NCBI GenBank assembly: GCA_026387115.1
Contig: JAPLMI010000111.1
Span: forward strand, 1-5,288
Reading direction: 5' to 3'
Source: Candidatus Omnitrophota bacterium
GTDB taxonomy: Bacteria; Omnitrophota; Gorgyraeia; 2-01-FULL-45-10
DNA length: 5,288 bases
The notes beneath the pieces are model-generated. The model did no database searches, was not told the origin of the DNA, and was given only the letters and a program-made list of their open reading frames with translations. The position numbers were made by a program, and so were the translations under genes. Shown piece by piece: positions 1-5,288 of this stretch; positions within the stretch are counted from its first letter, which is position 1; each line of letters begins with the position of its first letter.

Positions 1-1416
1 AGTCACCTGAACCTTATCAACGATGGCGCCGTACTCGTCTTTCAGCTTCGCGATAAGAATGTCGCCGAAATGATGGATCCTGAATCCCGCCTTCCTCGCG
101 TCCTTCGAGATCCTTATCCAGTTCATGTCGCGCTGGCCCATGTGAAATATTCCCATGGCGTAGTTTAAATATTTATGGATCTGGCGCTCTAATATAGGCT
201 CGAAGTCAGCGTTCATCTTTCTTCCGGCAACTTCCACGAATATGCCGAGGGGATAGCTTCCGCCCTCACTCATCTTGTCAACCTCCTGTCCGAAAAGGGC
301 GATCTTACCGTCCTCGATCTCGTCCATCTTCTTCATTCTCAGATATTCGAACGCGGCCGAATATTTTCCGCCGAACTGGACAAACATATTTTCTTTTCTG
401 ACGCGCTCGCCTTCGAAAGCGGCCGAGAAAGGAACCGGTATTGGGATCGAAGTGATCTTTACCTTAATACCGCGCGCCTCTATCGCCTTCTGGACTATCT
501 TCTTATAATCTTTTTCCTTAACGAGACATTCTTCGTGGGCGCAGACGCCCGGCATCCTTACTTCCGGCAGATCGAGGTCCGTTATTATCGGAACGCCCGC
601 CGCAAGCGCGCCCGCGCCCGTAGCGGCTTTCACCTCATCGACTCCGCCGAGCAGCATAACGAAAGCCGGGACTCTGTTTTTGATGTAATCGACGCATGCG
701 GCTGTATTGCCGGCCTTAATTCCTCCGAACGTCAGTGCGGCGCGGATGGCGAAATTAAGGACATAAACTATCGAGATCGTATCGCGGCCGTAAGGAACGA
801 CGTATGACTCAAGGCCCATGTGCAGGCCGCCTTCTTTTAGCTGGTCGATGATGCTTACACCGTCAACGCTGCCGCCTACCAGAGTGAGAATATTCCTCTT
901 CTGAAGGTCCCTTACGATGTCTACCGCAGTCTTGGCGTCAGGAGCCTTGCCAAGAATTACGCCAATGCCTGATATCCTCCCGTCGACAAGCTGTATACCG
1001 AGCGCGCGCAGCAGGGTATCCGAGAAAAATCCGGGACAATCCGCTTGCGGCTCTTCGCCGTAAACGTATCTCAAGGCGGTGATCGCCTCTTCGGACAGGA
1101 TCGTCGCGACGCCCGCATTCAGGCTGTCTTTTAAAAAATTAGTCCATTTATCTTCGGCAGGCACATCTTTTATGATAAGCGTCTTCGCTGTGTCAATAAT
1201 CTTCTTGGCGTCCGCGAGCGTCTTTGTCTCGAGGCCTAAAAGCGCGTTCGCCAGCGGAAAATAGAACGCCGTATCAGGAAACGCTATTTTTGAATCCGCG
1301 CCCTTCTCCTTGATAGCCCTGGCCATGTAGCTATCCGCTTCAGCGACGACCGACTTTGCGCCGCTGATCATCAAACCTGCCACAACCTTCACCGTAACCT
1401 CCGCCACTTTTGACAT
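1..1416 (-). CDS. acsB: Acetyl-CoA synthase (CO-methylating), CODH/ACS catalytic subunit, 3' end cut by window
   Basis: AcsB condenses a corrinoid-bound methyl group, CO and CoA into acetyl-CoA, the last step of the Wood-Ljungdahl pathway, in the cytoplasm. The frame stays open for 472 codons from the ATG at 1416 to the window edge; the Moorella enzyme is about 729 residues, so roughly the C-terminal third is missing. From memory it tracks Moorella AcsB throughout: FPDTAFYFP (residues 46-54), PAFVMLLG (250-257), VPIITD (275-280), AAFEGERVRK (332-341), PLGIFVEVAGRKMNADFE (389-406), MGQRDMNWIRISKDA (426-440) and KVQVT at the edge. The cysteines binding the nickel-iron-sulfur A-cluster lie beyond the edge and cannot be checked. 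The N-terminal domain absent from archaeal CdhC is present, so this is the bacterial form, but its first segment is about 16 residues shorter than in Moorella. The start is supported by a good ribosome binding site. It lies 76 bp after metF, with two hairpins between. Confidence 0.95.
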   Translation of the reverse strand, partial: MSKVAEVTVKVVAGLMISGAKSVVAEADSYMARAIKEKGADSKIAFPDTAFYFPLANALLGLETKTLADAKKIIDTAKTLIIKDVPAEDKWTNFLKDSLNAGVATILSEEAITALRYVYGEEPQADCPGFFSDTLLRALGIQLVDGRISGIGVILGKAPDAKTAVDIVRDLQKRNILTLVGGSVDGVSIIDQLKEGGLHMGLESYVVPYGRDTISIVYVLNFAIRAALTFGGIKAGNTAACVDYIKNRVPAFVMLLGGVDEVKAATGAGALAAGVPIITDLDLPEVRMPGVCAHEECLVKEKDYKKIVQKAIEARGIKVKITSIPIPVPFSAAFEGERVRKENMFVQFGGKYSAAFEYLRMKKMDEIEDGKIALFGQEVDKMSEGGSYPLGIFVEVAGRKMNADFEPILERQIHKYLNYAMGIFHMGQRDMNWIRISKDARKAGFRIHHFGDILIAKLKDEYGAIVDKVQVT

Positions 1417-1420
1417 TTTT

Positions 1421-1428
1421 CCTTTCCT
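1421..1428 (-). promoter_or_regulatory. Ribosome binding site of acsB
   Basis: On the minus strand AGGAAAGG precedes the ATG at 1416. The AGGA core is 8 nt and the final GG 4 nt from the start codon, so it fixes the acsB start. Its first A (1428) is also the last base of the upstream 10-bp hairpin stem, so folding of that stem could affect ribosome access. Confidence 0.75.
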
Positions 1429-1450
1429 GAAATTTACGAAGTAAATTTCA
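1428..1450 (-). repeat. Perfect 10-bp inverted repeat (AT-rich hairpin) abutting the acsB ribosome binding site
   Basis: The arms TGAAATTTAC and GTAAATTTCA are exact reverse complements separated by TTC on the minus strand. The stem has 8 A-T and 2 G-C pairs, so it is of moderate stability. No T-tract follows (AGGAAAGG comes next), so it is not a standard intrinsic terminator. It could be an operator for a dimeric regulator, an mRNA structure affecting acsB translation or stability, or half of a dispersed intergenic repeat. The sequence alone does not decide between these. Confidence 0.7.
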
Positions 1451-1485
1451 TCCCGAGGCTGCGACGAATAGAAGCAGCCGAGGGA
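1451..1485 (-). repeat. GC-rich imperfect inverted repeat (hairpin) after metF
   Basis: On the minus strand the 12-nt arms TCCCTCGGCTGC and GCAGCCTCGGGA flank an 11-nt loop. The inner six bases (GGCTGC/GCAGCC) and outer four (TCCC/GGGA) pair, with a 2x2 mismatch between. It starts 7 bp after the metF stop and directly adjoins the AT-rich hairpin. It has no following T-tract. It could protect or process the mRNA end between metF and acsB, act as a leaky rho-independent-like stop, or be part of a REP-like element together with its neighbour. Confidence 0.6.
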
Positions 1486-1492
1486 CCTTTAG

Positions 1493-2359
1493 TTATAACC
1501 CTGCCGCGTCTAATACAAGTGGGACTTTTCGATCCCATCCGATCGGCATTATATGAATACATTTACACAAAGGTTTCAACTCTTTAATAAGCCGCGCGGC
1601 TATCTCTATCGATTTCGCGCTCTTATCTTTAGCCTCTTCCATCTCGCGGATCAGATTATCCGGCACGAATACGCCGGCGACATTCTTATTCATATATTTC
1701 GCCATGCCGGCGGATTTTAAAAGGACGATGCCGGCCATGATCGTCGTCTTCAAATGTTTCGCGCTGTCCAAAAATCTTTTGAATAATTCGACGTCGTATA
1801 CGGCCTGCGTCTGAAAAAATCTCGCGCCGGCGGCGATCTTCTTCTCCATCTTGATAATTTCCGGCTCCAGAGGATCGGCTCCCGGATTGACCACAGCGCC
1901 CATGCAGAACAGCGGCGCGCCCTTAAGCACGTTGCCCTTCATGTCTTTGCCCTGTTCCAGCATTTTTGCGACCGCCAGAAGCTGAACGCTTTCGAGATCG
2001 AATACGGGCTTCGCTTCAGGGTGGTCTCCAAGGCTCGGATAATCACCTGTCAATAACAGCACGTTTTCGATTCCGAGGACGCTTGCCGAAAGCAAATCCG
2101 ACTGCAGCGCAAGCCTGTTCCTGTCGCGGCAGGTCAGCTGGAATATCGGCTCTATTCCCCTGTCTTTTAAGAGATGACATATCGCCATCGAGCCGATCCT
2201 CATGACGGAGCTCTGCAGGTCCGTCACGTGTATCGCGTCGACCCTTCCCTTGACGAGAAGCGCGTCGTCCAGGACTTCTTTAATATCGGTCCCTTTCGGC
2301 GGGCCGATCTCGCTCGTCACTACAAATTCCCCCCGTGAGATCTTTTCGCAAAAAGTCAT
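1493..2359 (-). CDS. metF: 5,10-methylenetetrahydrofolate reductase, acetogen-type short MetF
   Basis: It reduces methylene-THF to methyl-THF, supplying the methyl group that AcsB finally uses. At 288 residues it is a complete single-domain FAD-binding TIM barrel of about the usual bacterial length. Visible landmarks are TSEIGPPKG (residues 15-23, with the expected catalytic Glu at 17), DAIHVTDLQ (41-49), LLLTGDYP (101-108, Asp105 at the flavin-contact position), GARFFQTQAVYD (178-189, Gln186 at the folate-binding position) and HIMPIGWD (269-276). The ATG lies 2 bp beyond the folD stop (TAG-AG-ATG on the minus strand) with only a weak Shine-Dalgarno sequence, so translation is probably coupled to folD. 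No metV, rnfC-like or hdr-like gene adjoins it, so the physiological electron donor cannot be named from this window. The functional call is firm; the direction in vivo (reductive or oxidative) is not determined. Confidence 0.93.
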   Translation of the reverse strand: MTFCEKISRGEFVVTSEIGPPKGTDIKEVLDDALLVKGRVDAIHVTDLQSSVMRIGSMAICHLLKDRGIEPIFQLTCRDRNRLALQSDLLSASVLGIENVLLLTGDYPSLGDHPEAKPVFDLESVQLLAVAKMLEQGKDMKGNVLKGAPLFCMGAVVNPGADPLEPEIIKMEKKIAAGARFFQTQAVYDVELFKRFLDSAKHLKTTIMAGIVLLKSAGMAKYMNKNVAGVFVPDNLIREMEEAKDKSAKSIEIAARLIKELKPLCKCIHIMPIGWDRKVPLVLDAAGL

Positions 2360-2361
2360 CT

Positions 2362-3219
2362 CTATGCGCCTGCCTTGAATAATTCCACGGTATTCCGCAT
2401 CAATATCGCGGTCGTAAGCGGCCCGACGCCTCCCGGAACCGGCGTAATATACGAAGCCCGCTCTGACGCGGGCCCAAACTCCACATCGCCGACAATCTTA
2501 TCTCCCACCTTATTAATACCCACATCTATCACAATGCCGCCTTCCTTAACCCAATCGCCTTTTACGATTCCCGCCTTGCCGACCGCGACGATCAGGACCT
2601 CGGCACGCTTCACATGTTCGGGAAGCGTTCCTCTCTGGCCCGTTCCGATGTGGCAAACGGTCGTTGTTGCGAACTTATTCAATAGCATAAGCGAAAGCGG
2701 CTTGCCGACTATCTCCGAATGGCCCACAACGACCGCTTCTTTTCCGTATAAATTTATCTTCGTCGATTCCAAAAGCTCCATCACCGCCATTGCCGTACAC
2801 GGCCCGATCTTATAATTTCCCAACAGTATCTTGCCGAGATTTTCGGGGTGCATCCCTTCGGCGTCTTTTTCGGGCGCTATTCCTTTCACCAAAATCTTGG
2901 CGTCTATCCCTTTCGGCACGGGCAATTGTAAAATGATCGCGGTGATATTCTTGTCGTTATTTAATTCTTTTATTAACGCCTCTGCCTGGGCTTGCGAAAA
3001 CGTCTCAGGCAGAACCTTCAGTTCGTATTCGATCCCCAAAGACTCCGCGACCTTCTTCTGCGCCTTCACGTACACACTAGACGACGCGTTCTCGCCTATC
3101 TGTACCGCCAAAAGTTTCGGCGCCCTGTTATGCTTTGTCTTTAACCCATCGACTTCGGCCTTAATCTTCGCCTTCAAACTATCCGCTATGATCTTACCTT
3201 CCAATAACTTTGCCGGCAT
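2362..3219 (-). CDS. folD: Methylene-THF dehydrogenase (FolD family), cyclohydrolase catalytic lysine replaced
   Basis: FolD normally interconverts methylene-THF, methenyl-THF and 10-formyl-THF with NAD(P). The 285-residue protein is full length. It has the family Tyr50, Gln98 in LQLPVPKGID (97-106), a KDAEGMHP segment (118-125), the nucleotide-binding motif GHSEIVGKP (166-174), GDWVKEGG and IDVGIN (221-236), and TPVPGGVGPLTT (259-270). Aligned without gaps to E. coli FolD around this site, the catalytic Lys54 of the YxxxK motif is Gln54 (YVKAQKK, 50-56), and Asp121 is Glu121. Published work on the human dehydrogenase/cyclohydrolase domain ties that lysine to cyclohydrolase but not dehydrogenase activity, so I infer this protein is mainly a dehydrogenase, with FchA next door doing the hydrolysis. 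The 190-200 loop (HIGTGQRGTLP) is about three residues longer than in E. coli. NAD versus NADP use cannot be read. The start has a strong ribosome binding site overlapping the fchA stop codon. Confidence 0.93.
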   Translation of the reverse strand: MPAKLLEGKIIADSLKAKIKAEVDGLKTKHNRAPKLLAVQIGENASSSVYVKAQKKVAESLGIEYELKVLPETFSQAQAEALIKELNNDKNITAIILQLPVPKGIDAKILVKGIAPEKDAEGMHPENLGKILLGNYKIGPCTAMAVMELLESTKINLYGKEAVVVGHSEIVGKPLSLMLLNKFATTTVCHIGTGQRGTLPEHVKRAEVLIVAVGKAGIVKGDWVKEGGIVIDVGINKVGDKIVGDVEFGPASERASYITPVPGGVGPLTTAILMRNTVELFKAGA

Positions 3220-3225
3220 CTCTCT

Positions 3226-3230
3226 CTCCT
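3226..3230 (-). promoter_or_regulatory. Ribosome binding site of folD, overlapping the fchA stop codon
   Basis: On the minus strand the fchA stop TAG runs into TAGGAGAGAGAGATG. AGGAG lies 6 nt before the folD ATG and shares two bases with the stop codon. This fixes the folD start and suggests translational coupling of fchA and folD. Confidence 0.75.
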
Positions 3231-3834
3231 ATTTTATAACATCCTCACACATCTCCAGTATCTCTTCCTTCAGCTTCGGCATGCTCTCCTCGAGCGGCGC
3301 CAGGACATTGTGGACGCTTCCGATATATTCCATATCTTTAATATATTTAAGGTTTATGTAAACATTGTACTTGGCCGAAAAGAACGCCCCTTCGAGCAAT
3401 ATCGCGGCAATGGCCGTATCGGTAACTAGGTTCTTATTTCCGGCGCCTGCGAGGTCTTTACAGATCCCGAGCAGGCTCGCGACGATCCTGCATATTTCGA
3501 ACGGCACACGAGCGGCTTCCTTGTATGCCGCGTCCAGTTCCGATGAATTTTTCTCAAACTCCTTCATAGCCTTCGATAGCTTGCCGTAAGCTTCGACATC
3601 CGCATCGACAAGACGCTCGAGTTCAGCCTTTGCTTCACCGGCCCTTGCCAGAATATCCGCGGCCTTCTTCTCTTCGGCCTTATACTTAGGATTGCCCACC
3701 GTGTAGTTGGCGACCATCGACATGAGGCCGGCCCCTATGGCGGCGGCCAGGGCGGACGCGCTCCCTCCGCCGGGAGCAGGTTTTTTTGCCGCCAGGTCAT
3801 TTAAGTATTCACGTAACGATCGATTGATATACAT
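3229..3834 (-). CDS. fchA: Methenyl-THF cyclohydrolase / cyclodeaminase family protein (FTCD_C)
   Basis: This 201-residue protein is a stand-alone cyclodeaminase domain of the kind found at the C-terminus of formiminotransferase-cyclodeaminase, and of normal length for FchA. The signature PAPGGGSASALAAAIGAGL (residues 19-37) is the family's N-terminal glycine-rich motif. Further landmarks are LVDADVEAY (75-83), NLVTDTAIAAILLEGA (135-150) and the NVYINLKYIKD stretch (157-167). The fold is all-helical and cytoplasmic. Lying between fhs and folD, with no formiminotransferase or purine/histidine degradation gene in view, it most likely acts as methenyl-THF cyclohydrolase, converting 10-formyl-THF to methenyl-THF, as in acetogens with fhs-fchA-folD clusters. 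This role is strengthened by the missing cyclohydrolase lysine in FolD. A cyclodeaminase role (formimino-THF to methenyl-THF plus ammonia) is the alternative. The first ATG gives the expected N-terminus, but its Shine-Dalgarno sequence is weak (GAAAG, about 11 nt upstream). Confidence 0.9.
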   Translation of the reverse strand: MYINRSLREYLNDLAAKKPAPGGGSASALAAAIGAGLMSMVANYTVGNPKYKAEEKKAADILARAGEAKAELERLVDADVEAYGKLSKAMKEFEKNSSELDAAYKEAARVPFEICRIVASLLGICKDLAGAGNKNLVTDTAIAAILLEGAFFSAKYNVYINLKYIKDMEYIGSVHNVLAPLEESMPKLKEEILEMCEDVIK

Positions 3835-3848
3835 TTTTTATGTTCTTT

Positions 3849-3880
3849 CGTTTTTACGTTTTTGCGTTTTTTCGTTCGCA
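3849..3880 (+). repeat. Short 8-bp imperfect tandem repeat in the fhs-fchA gap
   Basis: Reading the plus strand, CGTTTTTA, CGTTTTTG and CGTTTTTT follow one another, then a degenerate fourth unit CGTTCGCA that ends exactly at the fhs stop codon. On the mRNA strand it is A-rich with CG every eight bases. It makes up most of the 46-bp gap and lies just before the weak fchA ribosome binding site. It may be a slippage product, or an A-rich unstructured leader that helps ribosome loading. No function is demonstrated. Confidence 0.6.
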
Positions 3881-5288
3881 TTAATGTACATATCTCATCC
3901 TTCCTTTCGCATCTATGTCGATCTTTTCGCCTGCGGGATGTGCCGGCAGGCTGGGCATTGTGAGCGTCTTGCCGCATAGCGCGTAAAGAAAGCCCGCGCC
4001 TATCGACGGCCTTACATCGCGGATCGGAAGGGTAAAATTCTTCGGCGCGCCTTTCAGGTTCGGATCGTGCGATAAAGACAGGTGTGTCTTCGCCATGCAG
4101 ACGGGCAGATTCGAATAGCCGAGCTTTTTAAAAAGCGCTATATTCTCCTCGGCTGCCGGTTCGTAATGGACCGACTTCGCTCCGTAGACATCTCTGGCGA
4201 TCCGTTCGATCTTATCCTTTATCGCCATCTTGGACGGATAGAGGAGGGTAAACCTGCTCTTGGTCTTGCACGCCTCTAAACATGAGCGCGCCAAATTTAT
4301 CCCGCCCCGCGAGCCGAATCTATAAAGATCGCTTGTAACGCAATCGAATGCGCCCGCCTCGAGCGCCCTCGACCTGACGAGAGCAACTTCCCTGTCCGTA
4401 TCGGTCGCGAACCTGTTTATAGCGACGATGCAGGGCGCTCCGTACAGCCTCACGTTCTCGATCTGTTTTTCAAGGTTAGCGCATCCGTGACTCAGGGCGT
4501 CAAGGTTCTCCCTTTCAAGATCTCTTGAAAGGGGTTTACCTACCGCCGTCTTGTACATTCCCGAATGGACTTTAAGCGCTCTTATGGATGCCACGAGCAC
4601 CACGGCCTGAGGTTTAAGGCCGCTGGACCTGCATTTTATATTTACGAATTTCTCCAGCCCGCAATCCGCGCCGAAGCCGGATTCTGTCACTACGTAATCA
4701 GAATGGCCGAGCGCGATCCTATCGGCAAGGACTGAGCTGTTGCCGTGCGTGATATTCGCGAACGGGCCGGTGTGCACAAGGCATGGCGTGTTTTCGATCG
4801 TCTGGACGAGGTTTGGCTTTATCGCGTCCCTCAGAAGAAGCGCCATCGATCCCGCGACCTTCAGGTCTTCGGCCGTCAGGGCCTTACCGCTTTTTGAGAC
4901 CGCAACGACGATCCTGCCGACCATCTTCCTCAAGTCTGCGATCGATTCGGCAAGCGCCAGGATCGCCATTATCTCGCTTGCCGCGGTAATGCAGAATCCG
5001 GTGTCCCGCTCAAATCCGGAAACGCCTGCGCCGAGGGCGATCCGCACATTTCTCAAGGCGCGGTCGTTTACATCTACGACGCGCCTCCAGTAAATCCTTC
5101 TCGGATCGATATCAAGCCTGTTATTCCTGTAAAGGCTGTTATCGAGAAATGACGCGCAAAGATTGTGCGCCTGACCTACGGCATGAATGTCGCCCGTCAG
5201 ATGAAGATTGATATCCTCCATCGGCAGGACCTGGGAATATCCGCCGCCTAGGCCGCCGCCTTTTATTCCGAAGAAGGGGCCGATGGAC
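3881..5288 (-). CDS. fhs: Formate-tetrahydrofolate ligase (10-formyl-THF synthetase), 5' end cut by window
   Basis: Fhs uses ATP to join formate to THF, giving 10-formyl-THF, the entry step of the methyl branch. The frame is open from the window edge: 468 residues are visible against about 557 for the whole enzyme, so the N-terminal 90 or so, with the ATP-binding P-loop, lie outside. The ATG at 5221 is not the start. It is the internal Met of the conserved PMEDINLHLTGDIHAV segment, and the codons before it read GIKGGGLGGGYSQVLP, also conserved. Further landmarks (numbered from the first visible residue) are RRIYWRRVVDVNDRALRN near 60-80, DAIKPNLVQT, GPFANITHGNSSVLAD, GFGADCGLEKF, VAINRFATDT and AKTHLSLSHDP. 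Several of these match animal C1-THF synthase better than Moorella Fhs. The usual W-A-K-G-G-x-G-G loop reads YRFGSRGG. It ends with TAA, 46 bp before fchA, and is probably a promoter-proximal gene of the operon. Confidence 0.95.
   Translation of the reverse strand, partial: SIGPFFGIKGGGLGGGYSQVLPMEDINLHLTGDIHAVGQAHNLCASFLDNSLYRNNRLDIDPRRIYWRRVVDVNDRALRNVRIALGAGVSGFERDTGFCITAASEIMAILALAESIADLRKMVGRIVVAVSKSGKALTAEDLKVAGSMALLLRDAIKPNLVQTIENTPCLVHTGPFANITHGNSSVLADRIALGHSDYVVTESGFGADCGLEKFVNIKCRSSGLKPQAVVLVASIRALKVHSGMYKTAVGKPLSRDLERENLDALSHGCANLEKQIENVRLYGAPCIVAINRFATDTDREVALVRSRALEAGAFDCVTSDLYRFGSRGGINLARSCLEACKTKSRFTLLYPSKMAIKDKIERIARDVYGAKSVHYEPAAEENIALFKKLGYSNLPVCMAKTHLSLSHDPNLKGAPKNFTLPIRDVRPSIGAGFLYALCGKTLTMPSLPAHPAGEKIDIDAKGRMRYVH

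Noticed and set aside
275..1264. Plus-strand open frames opposite acsB
   Set aside because: The minus strand carries a continuous 472-codon acetyl-CoA synthase frame; the opposite frames are low-complexity shadows without motifs.
1436..1453. Possible five-codon leader peptide (ATG-AAA-TTT-ACT-TCG-TAA on the minus strand) before acsB
   Set aside because: It lies inside the AT-rich hairpin, has no Shine-Dalgarno sequence and no run of regulatory codons, so it is most likely a by-product of the inverted repeat.
1428..1485. Intrinsic transcription terminator between metF and acsB
   Set aside because: Hairpins are present, but neither is followed by a T-tract; the next bases are AGGAAAGG and the acsB start, so a classical rho-independent terminator is not supported.
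2375..3361. Two long plus-strand open frames (146 and 176 codons) opposite folD and the end of fchA
   Set aside because: They are antisense to genes with strong family motifs, their translations show no recognisable domain, and they have no convincing ribosome binding sites. They are codon-bias shadows.
3229..3834. fchA as evidence for purine or histidine fermentation (formimino-THF cyclodeaminase)
   Set aside because: No formiminotransferase or degradation gene is seen, and its position between fhs and folD fits the cyclohydrolase role better; it is kept only as an alternative.
3881..5221. ATG at 5221 as the start of fhs
   Set aside because: The frame stays open to the window edge, and the 22 codons before this Met encode the conserved Fhs segment GPFFGIKGG...YSQVLP. 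The Met is internal to the conserved PMEDINLH motif.

Overview
The window is one contiguous run of one-carbon / Wood-Ljungdahl (reductive acetyl-CoA) genes, all on the minus strand. Read in the direction of transcription (right to left) it holds the C-terminal five-sixths of formate-tetrahydrofolate ligase (fhs), a stand-alone methenyl-THF cyclohydrolase/cyclodeaminase (fchA), methylene-THF dehydrogenase (folD), methylene-THF reductase (metF), and the N-terminal two-thirds of acetyl-CoA synthase (acsB). Both end genes are cut by the window edges. Every long plus-strand reading frame is an antisense shadow of one of these genes.

The genes lie in the order of the reactions. Fhs charges formate onto THF to give 10-formyl-THF, FchA dehydrates this to methenyl-THF, FolD reduces it to methylene-THF, MetF reduces that to methyl-THF, and AcsB joins the methyl group (delivered by a corrinoid protein not seen here) with CO and CoA to make acetyl-CoA. 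Tight spacing (47, 9, 2 and 76 bp gaps) suggests one transcript whose promoter lies to the right of the window.

The organism is probably an uncultured anaerobic bacterium. AcsB has the N-terminal domain typical of bacterial acetyl-CoA synthases, and the pathway uses tetrahydrofolate rather than methanopterin. Base composition looks close to balanced. The Fhs subtype, FolD and intergenic hairpins would suit a candidate phylum such as Omnitrophota or a planctomycete relative, but this is a low-confidence guess. The pathway could run towards acetate/biomass or in reverse.

The most notable points are as follows. FolD has Gln where the catalytic cyclohydrolase lysine (K54 in E. coli numbering) should be, plus D121E, which makes functional sense beside a dedicated FchA. 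Two hairpins nearly fill the metF-acsB gap, and one abuts the acsB ribosome binding site. Fhs looks like the eukaryotic C1-THF-synthase type, with an altered aromatic/glycine loop. metF has no adjacent metV or electron-transfer partner. There is a short 8-bp tandem repeat in the fhs-fchA gap. No RNA gene, mobile-element gene, CRISPR array or promoter was recognised.
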